Assembly: GCA_007693955.1 (NCBI GenBank)
Contig: RECR01000079.1
Span: forward strand, 1-51,432
Direction of reading: 5' to 3'
DNA: 51,432 nt
Source: Gloeocapsa sp. DLM2.Bin57
GTDB lineage: Bacteria; Cyanobacteriota; Cyanobacteriia; Cyanobacteriales; Gloeocapsaceae
Shown one piece after another: positions 17,146 to 26,215 of the stretch; positions within the stretch are counted from its first letter, which is position 1, and every line of letters starts with the position of its first letter. The notes beneath the pieces are model-generated. The model made no database searches and had not been told where the DNA came from. It was given only the letters and a program-made list of their open reading frames with translations. A program made the translations under genes and the position numbers.

Positions 17146-18888
17146 TCAGCGAGAAAACTGTTGAGCATGGAAACTAGCATAACGTCCTTGTTGGGCTAAT
17201 AATTGTTGATGAGTACCTTCTTCAATTATACGCCCTTTTTCTAAGACTAAGATGCGGTTAGCGCGTCTAACAGTGGCTAAACGGTGAGCAATGACAAAAA
17301 CAGTCCGATTATCCATAATGCGCTCTAAAGCTTCTTGTACCAAGGTTTCAGACTCAGAATCTAGAGAAGAAGTAGCCTCATCTAAGATTAAAATACGTGG
17401 ATTACGGAAAATAGCACGGGCGATCGCCAATCTTTGACGTTGTCCACCAGAAAGATTAACCCCTCTTTCCCCAACATAAGTATAATAATTCTGAGGAAAT
17501 TCGGAAATAAATCCATGAGCATTAGCGATTTTAGCAGCATATTCTACATCAGCTAAATCGAATTTACTATAACCAAAAGCAATATTATCAGCGATCGTAC
17601 CTGAAAAAAGAATCGTTTCTTGAGGTACGACTCCTATTTGACTGCGTAAGCTTTCTAGGGTAACCTGGGAAATGTCAATATTATCAACTAAAATTTCACC
17701 ATCACTAGGGTTATAGAAACGCAAGAGCATATTAATAATAGTCGTTTTACCCGCACCAGAAGAGCCCACTAAAGCGATCATTTCTCCTGGTTCAACGCTA
17801 AAATTGAGATTATTTAAAACCCTTTGATGAGAATCATAAGCAAAACTGAGGTTATGATATTTTACCCGACCTTTGATAGGAGGTAGGGTAATTGCTTCTG
17901 GTTGATCAAAGACTTGGGGTTGAATCGCGAACAATTCAAAAATGCGATCTACAGAAGCCTCACCCTGTTTAAAATCATTATAATTATTGGTAGTAATCGT
18001 AATGGGGTCAATTAGCATAAACACAGCGGTTACATATACAATAAAATCAATTACTGTAAAATCAGTATTGGCTATCAGTAGAGTTGCTAGGAAGAATAAA
18101 AGGATTACACTCATTCCCTCTAAAAAACCTACTAGCACCAACTGAAAAGCCTTAAATTTTTCCCTTAACATACTAATCTGACGATTTTCTTCAGCTTCAC
18201 GCTCAAAACGTCCTATTTCGTACTCATGAGCGTTAAAAGCCTGAATTAATCGCATACCACTAAAAACTTCTGTTAGTAATGAAGATAAATTAGAAGTACT
18301 TCCCTGACTACGTCGCGCAAATTTTAATAACTTTGCCCCAAAAACAGTAACCAATAAAGCCATTAAAGGGGCTACAACTAAAACCGCTAGAGTTAAGTTC
18401 CAATTCAGGTAAAACATATAAGTCAAGACAGCGATTATTTGTAAAACAGAAGGGATAAATCTGTGGAAAAGTTGGTTAATCACCTCCCCAATGCGATCGA
18501 CGTCTTCAGTAAGTCGATAGGATAAATCTCCCGTTTTACTCGCAGCAAAATAATCTAGACTCAAACTATGTAAGTGACGATAAACATTAACGCGAAGATC
18601 CCTAACGGTTTGGAGAGCAACTTGAGCCATAAATACATCTTGACCATATTGTACCAAAGCTCGAATAAACAGAATTAAGGCCCCAATTCCGGCGACTTGC
18701 ATCATCCCTTGGATATCTTTATTACCAATATGTTTACTGATATCTCCCACTAACCAAGCTAAAGCTGGCCAACCTAGGGTAAATATAATAGTACAAGCAA
18801 ACCCCTTGAATAAAGTACCTAATTGAGGACTTATATAAGGAATCAGTAGAAGATAATTAGATTGCTTTTTTTTGAGTTTTTCTGTCAT
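17146..18888 (-). CDS. ABC exporter, fused permease-ATPase (MsbA/MDR type)
   Basis: The 580-residue protein is a half-size ABC exporter: six transmembrane helices in the first 310 residues, then an ATPase domain with Walker A GSSGAGKTT, a Q-loop VPQET, the signature LSGGQRQRLAIARA, Walker B ILDEATSSLD and the switch IAHR. It would work as a homodimer in the plasma or thylakoid membrane, exporting a lipid, peptide or drug. The substrate is not shown by the sequence and no accessory protein is nearby. Spacing to the divergent reductase gene is 87 bases. Confidence 0.9.
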   Translation of the reverse strand: MTEKLKKKQSNYLLLIPYISPQLGTLFKGFACTIIFTLGWPALAWLVGDISKHIGNKDIQGMMQVAGIGALILFIRALVQYGQDVFMAQVALQTVRDLRVNVYRHLHSLSLDYFAASKTGDLSYRLTEDVDRIGEVINQLFHRFIPSVLQIIAVLTYMFYLNWNLTLAVLVVAPLMALLVTVFGAKLLKFARRSQGSTSNLSSLLTEVFSGMRLIQAFNAHEYEIGRFEREAEENRQISMLREKFKAFQLVLVGFLEGMSVILLFFLATLLIANTDFTVIDFIVYVTAVFMLIDPITITTNNYNDFKQGEASVDRIFELFAIQPQVFDQPEAITLPPIKGRVKYHNLSFAYDSHQRVLNNLNFSVEPGEMIALVGSSGAGKTTIINMLLRFYNPSDGEILVDNIDISQVTLESLRSQIGVVPQETILFSGTIADNIAFGYSKFDLADVEYAAKIANAHGFISEFPQNYYTYVGERGVNLSGGQRQRLAIARAIFRNPRILILDEATSSLDSESETLVQEALERIMDNRTVFVIAHRLATVRRANRILVLEKGRIIEEGTHQQLLAQQGRYASFHAQQFSR

Positions 18889-18975
18889 CTAGCTTAAAGA
18901 AGATAATCAAGCTTTAGTTAAATGTACCTTATCTTGGTTATAATCAGGAGCAGCAACAGTTAAAATGAGCTTCCA

Positions 18976-20397
18976 ATGGTTGATTATGACCTAGTAGTTA
19001 TTGGCGGAGGATCGGGAGGACTAGTAGTCGCGAGTGCTGCGAGTCAACTCAAAGCTAAAGTCGCTTTAGTGGAAAAAAACCGCTTAGGGGGAGATTGTCT
19101 CTGGTATGGATGTGTACCTAGTAAATCCCTAATCCACGCTTCCCGTGTCGCTTATACAGTTAATCAGAGTCATCGTTTTGGTATTAACAACCCTAACCCT
19201 GAGATTAATTTTACTGAGGTTATTAATTACGTTCAAGAAGTTATCTCAACTATTGAACCCCAAGACTCCCCCACTAGATTTGAAAATCTCGGAGTAGAGG
19301 TGATCTTTGGTTCGGGGAAATTTATTAACTCTCAAACCTTTGTTGTTAATCAGCGTCAACTCACCGCTAGAGCTTTCGTCATAGCTACTGGTTCACGTCC
19401 CGCTATTCCCCCCATTCCTGGACTGGTAGAGGCGGGTTATCTGACTAATGAGGAGGTTTTCTCACTCACTAACCCTCCTTCTTCTTTAGGGATTATTGGG
19501 GGAGGTCCAATTGGTTGTGAATTAGGACAAGCTTTGCATCGTCTCGGGATTAAAGTTACTATTATTCAGTCTGATGCACAACTTTTAAGTAAAGAAGAAC
19601 CCGAAGTAGCTAGAGTTGTTGAAGAACAATTACGCCAAGAGGGTATAACTATCCTTAAAGAAACTCGGGTTAAACGGGTTAATCTGGTTAATGGACAAAA
19701 AGAGTTAGTTACTGATTCTACTACTATTACTGTAGATGCTATTCTGGTGGCTACAGGACGTCTCCCTAACCTAGAATCCCTAGATTTACCTAGCGCGGGA
19801 GTAGAATTTAACCAAGATGGGATTAAAGTTAATCGGAAATTACAAACCACTAACCGGAAAATTTACGCTTGTGGTGATGTGATTGGAGGTTATCGTTTTA
19901 CTCATGTAGCTGCTTTAGAAGCTACTGTGGTGATTAAAAATGCTCTGTTTTTACCCTTGAGTAAAATAAACTATCGAGTTATACCTTGGGCGACTTTCAC
20001 TGATCCTGAAGTAGCTAGGGTTGGTTTAGGTGAACAAGAAGCGCGTCAACTCTATGGTAATGATGTCTATATCTTAAAACATTCATTTGCAGAAGTCGAT
20101 CGCGCTCAAACCGAAGGGAATACCTCGGGATTTGTTAAGATTATTACTAGGAATAATGGCGAAATTCTCGGAGCACATTTAGTAGGTCCTCAAGCTGGAG
20201 AATTAATCGCCGAAATCGTTTTAGCTATGTCTAATGGTTTAAAAATCTCGGCTTTGAGTGGTATTCATATTTACCCTACTTTAGCAGAGGTTAATAGTAA
20301 GGTTGCACTTAGTTTGACTAAAGAAAAATATTCTCAAAATTTATTGATACAAAGATTTTTAAAGCATTTATTTACTTGGCTTCGTCGTTTAAATTAG
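18976..20397 (+). CDS. FAD-dependent disulfide oxidoreductase (MerA/Lpd-like)
   Basis: This 473-residue class-I pyridine nucleotide-disulfide oxidoreductase has the FAD-binding GGGSGG at the start, the redox-active disulfide in GGDCLWYGCVPSKSL, an NADPH-binding GIIGGGPIGCELGQAL, the second FAD motif IYACGDVIGGYRFTH and the C-terminal catalytic H-x-Y-P-T (IHIYPT). It looks like proteins often annotated as mercuric reductase in cyanobacteria. The N-terminal metal-binding domain and the C-terminal Cys pair that true MerA needs are both absent, so mercury reduction is unlikely. It could reduce a disulfide or quinone; the substrate is unknown. Its end overlaps the next, convergent gene by 26 bases. 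Confidence 0.85.
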   Translation: MVDYDLVVIGGGSGGLVVASAASQLKAKVALVEKNRLGGDCLWYGCVPSKSLIHASRVAYTVNQSHRFGINNPNPEINFTEVINYVQEVISTIEPQDSPTRFENLGVEVIFGSGKFINSQTFVVNQRQLTARAFVIATGSRPAIPPIPGLVEAGYLTNEEVFSLTNPPSSLGIIGGGPIGCELGQALHRLGIKVTIIQSDAQLLSKEEPEVARVVEEQLRQEGITILKETRVKRVNLVNGQKELVTDSTTITVDAILVATGRLPNLESLDLPSAGVEFNQDGIKVNRKLQTTNRKIYACGDVIGGYRFTHVAALEATVVIKNALFLPLSKINYRVIPWATFTDPEVARVGLGEQEARQLYGNDVYILKHSFAEVDRAQTEGNTSGFVKIITRNNGEILGAHLVGPQAGELIAEIVLAMSNGLKISALSGIHIYPTLAEVNSKVALSLTKEKYSQNLLIQRFLKHLFTWLRRLN

Positions 20398-20764
20398 CAT
20401 CTTCCCTGATTAAGAAAAGACGCAGTTCACTAGGATCTACTTTGACAGTATATCTCTTAATTAAAGATTGAGATTGTTGAGCATCAAAGTAATAGCTAAA
20501 TTCTTGGTTTAGTTGATTTACTCTGGTTTGGGTGTCTTGAATCTCTGCTTTTACTTCTTGTAATTTAGCTTGTTGGGATAAATAATAAGGAACTAATCTG
20601 ACTAAACTAGCAGTAGTTATTAAGGTTAAAATAGTATTAACAAATAATTTAGCGCTGACTTCTTTAGCTAAAGCTTTTTGCGCTTGACTTTGTTGATCAT
20701 AGCTTCTACGTCTTTTTTGCTTGGGTTTTTCGGGAGGTAAGGACCAAGGTTGCTGTGCGTTCAT
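20372..20764 (-). CDS. small single-span protein with coiled coil
   Basis: I do not recognise this 130-residue protein. Residues 1-40 are Pro/Lys/Gln-rich and basic (cytosolic), one hydrophobic span runs at about 42-65 (NTILTLITTASLVRLVPYYL), and a coiled coil (QAKLQEVKAEIQDTQTRVNQLNQEF) follows, with a short tail ending in acidic residues. The layout, single span plus coiled coil, resembles FtsL/FtsB/DivIC division proteins, but there is no decisive motif. It is downstream of psaM on the same strand, about 120 bases away, and overlaps the oxidoreductase gene by 26 bases. Confidence 0.6.
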   Translation of the reverse strand: MNAQQPWSLPPEKPKQKRRRSYDQQSQAQKALAKEVSAKLFVNTILTLITTASLVRLVPYYLSQQAKLQEVKAEIQDTQTRVNQLNQEFSYYFDAQQSQSLIKRYTVKVDPSELRLFLIREDANLNDEAK

Positions 20765-20856
20765 TGTAAGGTAGTTGATGTGTGTGAGAGATTCTAAACA
20801 ATCTTTTAACCATAGTTAATTAATCTTGTCAAGTTGTTTAAAACATCAACCTTGAG

Positions 20857-20876
20857 GGAGGGTTGATTAACCCTCC
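20857..20876 (-). terminator. hairpin after psaM
   Basis: GGAGGGTT and AACCCTCC pair over eight bases around a four-base loop, 10 bases after the psaM stop on the minus strand. No clear U-run follows, so it may be a stabilising 3' hairpin or a Rho-independent terminator of weak form. Confidence 0.5.
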
Positions 20877-20886
20877 TGGAACTCAA

Positions 20887-20982
20887 TTATTTATATAGTT
20901 CGGTAGATAAACGGAAAGCTAAAATTGCGGGAATTAAAGCTACCACTAAAGCAACGTAAACTTGGGTATCTGATATAGCCAT
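20887..20982 (-). CDS. psaM: photosystem I subunit XII (PsaM)
   Basis: A 31-residue protein is encoded on the minus strand. It starts MAISDTQVYVALVVALIP and ends LSTELYK, the classic PsaM pattern: one transmembrane helix with a short soluble N-terminus and the conserved T-E-L-Y-K end. PsaM sits at the trimer interface of photosystem I near PsaB and PsaI. AGGAG lies seven bases before the ATG, an unusually clear ribosome site. The gene is too short for a standard gene caller. It follows a hairpin-rich leader and precedes the single-span protein gene. Confidence 0.93.
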   Translation of the reverse strand: MAISDTQVYVALVVALIPAILAFRLSTELYK

Positions 20983-21102
20983 GGCTAAACTCCTAATGAA
21001 AATATTCTTCTGATACATTTAGGCGATAAAACACGACACAAAGCCGTATTTTACCAGCAATAGCTTTTAAGTATTTCTACTCAAAAGGAGGTATCCCTCA
21101 AA

Positions 21103-21240
21103 GCTAGAAAAACTTTTCTAGCACTTCCTGTTTGACAATTTTACGTCTGGGGAGACGTTGAGAAAGCTTTTTAATAACAAGTCTTGGGCTAAAAGCACTC
21201 CCACTTGTTTTAGCGCCTCAAGCACGGTGCAATACCGATC
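21103..21240 (-). ncRNA. candidate structured RNA or psaM leader
   Basis: This non-coding block has four strong hairpins in about 140 bases: GCTAGAAAA/TTTTCTAGC (21103-21122), ACGTCT-GGGG-AGACGT (21143-21158), GCTAAAA/TTTTAGC with a 13-base loop (21188-21214) and CGGT/ACCG (21225-21237). A promoter-like pair ends about seven bases upstream on the minus strand. Downstream, at 21086-21100, the minus strand reads GATACCTCCTTTTG, resembling the anti-Shine-Dalgarno end of 16S rRNA. It could be a small regulatory RNA or the 5' leader of psaM. It matches no RNA family that I can name; it lacks the marks of 6S, tmRNA, SRP RNA or RNase P RNA. The strand is inferred from the promoter. Confidence 0.4.
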
Positions 21241-21246
21241 TTTTTA

Positions 21247-21275
21247 AGACTATCACATTTTAAGGATTTAATCAA
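21247..21275 (-). promoter_or_regulatory. predicted promoter for the structured RNA/psaM transcript
   Basis: On the minus strand TTGATT (21275-21270) and TAGTCT (21252-21247) are 17 bases apart, which would start transcription near 21240, just before the first hairpin. The -10 match is weak, so the call is tentative. Confidence 0.3.
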
Positions 21276-21390
21276 TAATGTCTTTAAAATGTTTCGTTTT
21301 ACCGATAAGTAGCTTAAATTTAAGATTAGAGTCAGCTCTATAATTAGCTAATCTTCCCAGCAATCTTGACAAGACGTAACAATTTAGCTA

Positions 21391-22041
21391 TTAAGTGCCA
21401 AAAGCGCGATCGCCTGCATCTCCTAACCCAGGAACAATATAACCCCGACTGTTAATCCCTGGATCAATCGTCGCTGTATAAATTTGTAAACTTGGATAAG
21501 CTTGACTAAGACTTTGCAGTGCAGGTGGCGAAGCAACTACAGAAACAATACGGATTAAGTCGGGATCAACTCCACGACTAGTGATTTCTGACATCGCTGT
21601 CATAATTGAACCTCCTGTGGCTAACATTGGCTCTAAAATTAACACCCTAGTCTCACTCTTAAAAGTATCAGGAAGTTTATTGAGATAACAACTAGGTTGT
21701 AGGGTTTCTTCGTCTCTGACTAACCCTAGGTGATAAATAGAAGCTAAGGGTAATAAACTTTGTGCACCTTCTAGGATAGCTAAACCTGCTCGTAAAATGG
21801 GGACAACTGCGATGGGAATTTCAGGATTAATCAGGGTAGCTTCCGATTCACTCAGAGGGGTTTCTACGGTAGTTTCTAGGGTGGGTAACCAGTGACGGGT
21901 AGCTTCATAGGTTAACCAACGTCCTAATTCATTCATCGCAGTTTTAAATAGTATTGAAGGAGTAGAACGATCGCGCGCTACTGCTAACCAGTGTTTAATT
22001 AATGGGTGTTCGGGTACATAAACCCTTAATTGTAAACTCAT
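21391..22041 (-). CDS. upp: uracil phosphoribosyltransferase
   Basis: The 216-residue enzyme converts uracil and PRPP to UMP in pyrimidine salvage. It shows the N-terminal stretch VYVPEHPLIKHWLAVARD, the PRPP-binding LEPMLATGGSIMTA and the uracil-binding C-terminus GYIVPGLGDAGDRAFGT. The typical DPMLATGG reads EPMLATGG here, a conservative change. It begins six bases after the stop of the AddB/UvrD-like gene upstream, so both are probably co-transcribed. About 410 bases separate it from psaM. Confidence 0.95.
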   Translation of the reverse strand: MSLQLRVYVPEHPLIKHWLAVARDRSTPSILFKTAMNELGRWLTYEATRHWLPTLETTVETPLSESEATLINPEIPIAVVPILRAGLAILEGAQSLLPLASIYHLGLVRDEETLQPSCYLNKLPDTFKSETRVLILEPMLATGGSIMTAMSEITSRGVDPDLIRIVSVVASPPALQSLSQAYPSLQIYTATIDPGINSRGYIVPGLGDAGDRAFGT

Positions 22042-22047
22042 AATAGT

Positions 22048-24084
22048 TCATTGTGATATTTTATAAATCAATGGTAACAACGGACCTGACTGTTCTGAAC
22101 CATTGATATTTAATTCACTATGACATAAATAGATACCCTCGGTTGCTCTTGCTTGTAAATCTTGAAAAATTCTCTCTAGTCTCTCTGTATCTAAGTCTGA
22201 TTCTGCTTGGGGGTTGGGGGAACGCCAAAATAAGGGGGCACCCCATAACATCGCTGAACCACCTTTACTCCATAAGGGAGATCCTATATCTAACCAAAAT
22301 TGCCAACGGTGTTGACTACCAAGGGAACGATATTGAAAAATCGTCGCTAGTGTTATCTTACCCTGTTCATTACTAGTTACTAACCTAGGATAGGGGTTAG
22401 CGGTGATAGTCTCACTACCTAAGAGTTGCCTAAAATCAGCGATAGTTTCTGTTAAACTTCTTCCTTTAGTTTCATTTTCTCTCAAACGGCGATCGACTTC
22501 CCAATAATGTTGTGCTGTTTCTACAAACTTTCTTAAGACTGCTAGTTTCTCGTAGTTGAGATCTTCTCTATTACGAAAGAAATCTGCTATACCTTGATTA
22601 ATTATCCCGATTGGGGTAATTTTTTCCCTCTCTACCCGTTGCTTTTGTTGACTAATCCAGTTAATTATACCTTCATAACCATAAGTAGCGCGCGCACCGA
22701 GACGATCCCAACGGGGAAAAACCTCTATTGGCAATAATTTGGGGTTATCTGGATCTACTTGATAACAATAATCAGCTAGTAAACCTGCTCTGACTGGATC
22801 TAGATTAGAGCTGATTACTACTAACATCTCGGCGATCCCGAAGGGATCCGCTTCGCGGCAGGCTTCTGTCTTGATTAAAGTTCCTAAACTCGGATATACT
22901 AACCCTAAGAGAGTTAATAAAGCTCTTACCACGGGGGAACTACTCAGGGGACGTTGTTCGTTTAGAGCTTCTACAGGTATCTGATGATGAGATAAGATTT
23001 CTATCAAAGTATAACGCCCTATTTCGTCTAAACCTGGTGCTATAACCGCTATTTCTCCTGGTTTTACCCCTTCTTTAGTTACTTTGGTGATAATTATTGC
23101 ACTGACTTGACGTAATAATTCTGCTCTAGAAGTTGTCTGTATTAGTCGCCAACGCTCAGAAAGTTGATGTTCGTATTTGTCTTCTAAAGATACAATCTCA
23201 TAGGGAAACTCCCTTTCTAATTTTTCTTGAACACAGCGATCGCTCAAACCTTGTAAATATTCTGGATCTGCATTTAACCCTTGTCTCACCTGACCAGCAG
23301 GATTATAAGTAAATATACCTGCTTTACCTTGCTCTAACCAAAATTCTAATAAGTCTCTAGCAATAGCGGGATAATCATCTAAATCATCAGCAAAAATAGC
23401 CTCATATTTAGTTAAATATTGGCGATATTCCTGCTGAGGTAATAAATAAGACCAATATAAATCATAAATCAACCCATAGGTTAATAATCCTCTTTCTAAA
23501 CACCACTGACGCCAATTTAATAACAACTTACCAATTAATTCTGGTTCGATTATTAGAGAGGAGTCAAAACCCTGATTAACTATTTCGGGAATACTCTCTA
23601 ATGGTGTACCACTAGCTCCCGCTAATTGTAACAAATCTAAGAGACGACGTACTAGACGTGATTCACCCCCCATTAGTTGTTTTTGCTCTAAACTCAGGTA
23701 AGGACACCATAATAAAGTCGCTAATTCTTGTTCTGTCTCAGGACGAAGTCTTAAGGGGAATTGAGGTTTTAGCTGTAGGGGTTTTAATAATAAGGGCCAA
23801 AATAAGATTAATTGCTCACTAATAAAACCTAGAGGTGTTTTACACAGTACAGGGTAACTACCACCAACAGCGTTAGAGAGTTCCTCGGTTAAATGATTGC
23901 GTCGTTCACTATTGCTAGCTAATACTAATGCAGTACTAGTCAATGGTTTTAAACGACTTTGAGGTGAGTTTTTGCTAGAATCATAAGCTAGTTTCTTATT
24001 TACCCAATTTTGGAATTCTTTGACTAAGCGCGTAGTTTTACCACTGCGACTTGTTCCACTAATCCACAGACAAGAATCAGACAT
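22048..24084 (-). CDS. AddB/UvrD-like P-loop protein
   Basis: The 678-residue protein has a Walker A GTSRSGKTTRLVKEF near residues 9-20 and an acidic Walker B-like IFADDLDDYP near residue 230. The N-terminal third looks like an SF1 helicase-type ATPase fold, and PVVRALLTLLGL and YTLIEILSHHQIPVEAL resemble UvrD/AddB helicase segments. It lacks clear full helicase motifs and the C-terminal iron-sulfur nuclease Cys of AddB, so it may be an inactivated structural partner of a recombination complex. Residues about 408-418 (READPFGIAE) are encoded by a palindromic repeat inserted in frame (22831-22860). It is divergent from pxcA, 19 bases away, and probably co-transcribed with upp. Confidence 0.65.
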   Translation of the reverse strand: MSDSCLWISGTSRSGKTTRLVKEFQNWVNKKLAYDSSKNSPQSRLKPLTSTALVLASNSERRNHLTEELSNAVGGSYPVLCKTPLGFISEQLILFWPLLLKPLQLKPQFPLRLRPETEQELATLLWCPYLSLEQKQLMGGESRLVRRLLDLLQLAGASGTPLESIPEIVNQGFDSSLIIEPELIGKLLLNWRQWCLERGLLTYGLIYDLYWSYLLPQQEYRQYLTKYEAIFADDLDDYPAIARDLLEFWLEQGKAGIFTYNPAGQVRQGLNADPEYLQGLSDRCVQEKLEREFPYEIVSLEDKYEHQLSERWRLIQTTSRAELLRQVSAIIITKVTKEGVKPGEIAVIAPGLDEIGRYTLIEILSHHQIPVEALNEQRPLSSSPVVRALLTLLGLVYPSLGTLIKTEACREADPFGIAEMLVVISSNLDPVRAGLLADYCYQVDPDNPKLLPIEVFPRWDRLGARATYGYEGIINWISQQKQRVEREKITPIGIINQGIADFFRNREDLNYEKLAVLRKFVETAQHYWEVDRRLRENETKGRSLTETIADFRQLLGSETITANPYPRLVTSNEQGKITLATIFQYRSLGSQHRWQFWLDIGSPLWSKGGSAMLWGAPLFWRSPNPQAESDLDTERLERIFQDLQARATEGIYLCHSELNINGSEQSGPLLPLIYKISQ
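22831..22860. repeat. in-frame palindromic repeat inside the AddB/UvrD-like gene
   Basis: Two adjacent hairpins, GATCCC-GAA-GGGATC (22834-22848) and CCGC-TTC-GCGG (22848-22858), lie within the coding sequence and add about ten residues without breaking the frame. The form (GATCC core with GCTTCGC arm) resembles palindromic repeats dispersed in many cyanobacterial genomes. Confidence 0.6.
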
Positions 24085-24103
24085 TGTTCACTAATTAATT
24101 TCT

Positions 24104-25315
24104 ATGCAATTTCCCAATGTTATTAATAATACTAGACAATGGTTGGCTAATAAACCCTATCGAGCTTTAGAGGAAGCTTACCAGTCTATTTTAATCGTTA
24201 AAGCAATCGAATCGGATCATTTTAATAATAAAAAAGTTTCTCATAACTCTAGTAATTATAGTGAGAGTGTTTTACGTTATTTTGATAAGGAGATTAAGCG
24301 TCATCTCAATTTTGCTCAAGTTCGTCTGAATGAATTCCAAATGAGCAAAGCTTTTAGTAAAATTAATAACGCTAAACAAGATCCTGATAATTACGAAGTT
24401 TTAGAAAAACTTAAATTAATTGACTATTACCTCCTCCGCTATCGGGGAATATCTCCTCTTAATCTTAACACAAGTTTAACGGTAATTAAACCAAAATTTG
24501 AATCAAAAGCTAATCAAACTAGTGTTCTACCACGTTCTTTTTTAACAACTTTAAAAAGACTGAAACAACAAATAGATCCTCAGTCAGAACAAACCGAAGA
24601 ACAAGTCTTAAATAAATTCCGTAGCTCTCGTTACAAAGCTTATATATCGGTTAGATTCTTTTTGCTTTTAATTATTATTCCCTTATTGACTCATCAAATT
24701 ACTAAACAGTTCTTTATTTACCCTCTAGTAGAAAGATATAGTGTCAATCATGAAGAAGTATTGTTTCTTAATTATGAATACGAGGAAGAAGCCTTTAGAG
24801 AGTTGCAAACCTATGAAGAAAGACTACATTTTCAAGAACTGATGGGGACAAGAAGCAAACTATCAGAAGAACAAAAAGAAGAACTCTTAGAAATAAAAGC
24901 CCAAGAAATCGCTAGAGAATATCAAAATAAAGGTACGAATGCTTTAGCTAATGTTTTTGCTGATCTTTGTTCTTTGATTGCGTTTATTTTAATGTTAGTG
25001 ACTAGTAAAAAAGATATAGCGGTTGTTAAATCTTTTATGGATGATGTTGTTTATGGATTAAGTGACTCAGCTAAAGCCTTCTTAATTATTCTCTTAACAG
25101 ATATTTTTGTTGGTTACCACTCTCCCCATGGTTGGGAAATAGTTTTAGAAAGAATCGCTGAACATCTAGGTTTACCGGAAAATCGCGAATTTAACTACTT
25201 GTTTATCGCTACCTTTCCCGTTATTTTAGATACTATCCTCAAATATTGGATCTTCCGCTATTTAAATCGTATTTCTCCTTCAGCGGTGGCAACTTATCGT
25301 AATATGAACGAATAA
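24104..25315 (+). CDS. pxcA: proton extrusion protein PxcA (CemA family)
   Basis: The 403-residue membrane protein belongs to the CemA/PxcA family, needed in cyanobacteria for light-driven proton release and pH homeostasis. The N-terminal half (residues 1-180) is charged and soluble. Membrane spans follow at about 186-203 (YISVRFFLLLIIIPLLTHQI) and in ALANVFADLCSLIAFILMLV, FLIILLTDIFVGYHSPHGWE and FLFIATFPVILDTILKYW-type segments. The conserved end, KYWIFRYLNRISPSAVATY, is diagnostic. It starts 19 bases from the divergent AddB-like gene and ends 19 bases before menB, so it may be co-transcribed with menB. Confidence 0.9.
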   Translation: MQFPNVINNTRQWLANKPYRALEEAYQSILIVKAIESDHFNNKKVSHNSSNYSESVLRYFDKEIKRHLNFAQVRLNEFQMSKAFSKINNAKQDPDNYEVLEKLKLIDYYLLRYRGISPLNLNTSLTVIKPKFESKANQTSVLPRSFLTTLKRLKQQIDPQSEQTEEQVLNKFRSSRYKAYISVRFFLLLIIIPLLTHQITKQFFIYPLVERYSVNHEEVLFLNYEYEEEAFRELQTYEERLHFQELMGTRSKLSEEQKEELLEIKAQEIAREYQNKGTNALANVFADLCSLIAFILMLVTSKKDIAVVKSFMDDVVYGLSDSAKAFLIILLTDIFVGYHSPHGWEIVLERIAEHLGLPENREFNYLFIATFPVILDTILKYWIFRYLNRISPSAVATYRNMNE

Positions 25316-25334
25316 AGGATAATTGTAAAAATCT

Positions 25335-26168
25335 ATGACAACACAATGGCAGATAGTTAAAACCTACGCAGACATACTCTATCATAAACAAGATGGTATC
25401 GCCAAAATCACCATCAATCGTCCCGAAAAAAGAAACGCCTTTAGACCAAAAACCGTTTGGGAACTCTATGACGCTTTTTGTGACGCTAGAGAAGACCAAA
25501 GCATAGGAGTAGTATTATTAACTGGCGCAGGTCCACACACCGACGGTAAATACGCCTTTTGTTCGGGAGGAGATCAAAGCGTTAGGGGAACAGGTGGATA
25601 TATCGACGAAGAGGGAACACCTCGTCTCAACGTGTTAGATTTACAACGCTTAATTAGATCCATCCCTAAAGTAGTTATCGCCTTAGTCGCGGGTTACGCC
25701 ATTGGTGGAGGTCACGTCTTACACTTGATTTGTGATTTGACCATTGCTGCAGATAACGCTATTTTCGGTCAAACAGGACCAAAAGTGGGTAGCTTTGATG
25801 GTGGTTTTGGGGCGAGTTATTTAGCGAGAATAGTAGGACAAAAAAAAGCGAGGGAAATTTGGTTTCTCTGTCGTCAATATAACGCCCAAGAGGCTTTAGC
25901 TATGGGTTTAGTTAATACCGTTGTCCCCGTAGAACAACTAGAAAGCGAGGGAATTAATTGGGCTAAAGAAATACTTAGCAAAAGTCCCATCGCTATCCGT
26001 TGTCTCAAAGCAGCTTTTAACGCCGATTGTGATGGTCAAGCAGGTTTACAAGAGTTAGCAGGTAACGCTACTCTACTCTATTATATGACCGCAGAAGGTG
26101 CAGAAGGTAAACAAGCTTTTCTGGAAAAACGTCCCCCAGATTTTCGTCAATATCCTTGGCTTCCTTAG
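25335..26168 (+). CDS. menB: 1,4-dihydroxy-2-naphthoyl-CoA synthase
   Basis: The 277-residue crotonase-family enzyme closes the ring of O-succinylbenzoyl-CoA in naphthoquinone synthesis; in cyanobacteria the product is phylloquinone, the secondary acceptor of photosystem I. Signatures include the N-terminal [15 protein letters not shown], the oxyanion-hole stretch [22 protein letters not shown] and [40 protein letters not shown] and the C-terminal [14 protein letters not shown]. It lies between pxcA and thioredoxin on the same strand; the gaps are 19 and 47 bases. Confidence 0.95.
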   Translation: MTTQWQIVKTYADILYHKQDGIAKITINRPEKRNAFRPKTVWELYDAFCDAREDQSIGVVLLTGAGPHTDGKYAFCSGGDQSVRGTGGYIDEEGTPRLNVLDLQRLIRSIPKVVIALVAGYAIGGGHVLHLICDLTIAADNAIFGQTGPKVGSFDGGFGASYLARIVGQKKAREIWFLCRQYNAQEALAMGLVNTVVPVEQLESEGINWAKEILSKSPIAIRCLKAAFNADCDGQAGLQELAGNATLLYYMTAEGAEGKQAFLEKRPPDFRQYPWLP

Positions 26169-26215
26169 CTGCTAATTTTTGTTAAAATGTAAAAAAAACT
26201 ACCTAAATACTTATC

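Noticed and set aside
18976-20397. Mercuric reductase MerA
   Set aside because: Neither the N-terminal metal-binding domain nor the C-terminal Cys pair is present.
21083-21275. 6S RNA, tmRNA, SRP RNA or RNase P RNA
   Set aside because: No long closing stem with central bubble, no tag sequence, no GNRA domain IV loop, no P RNA core motifs.
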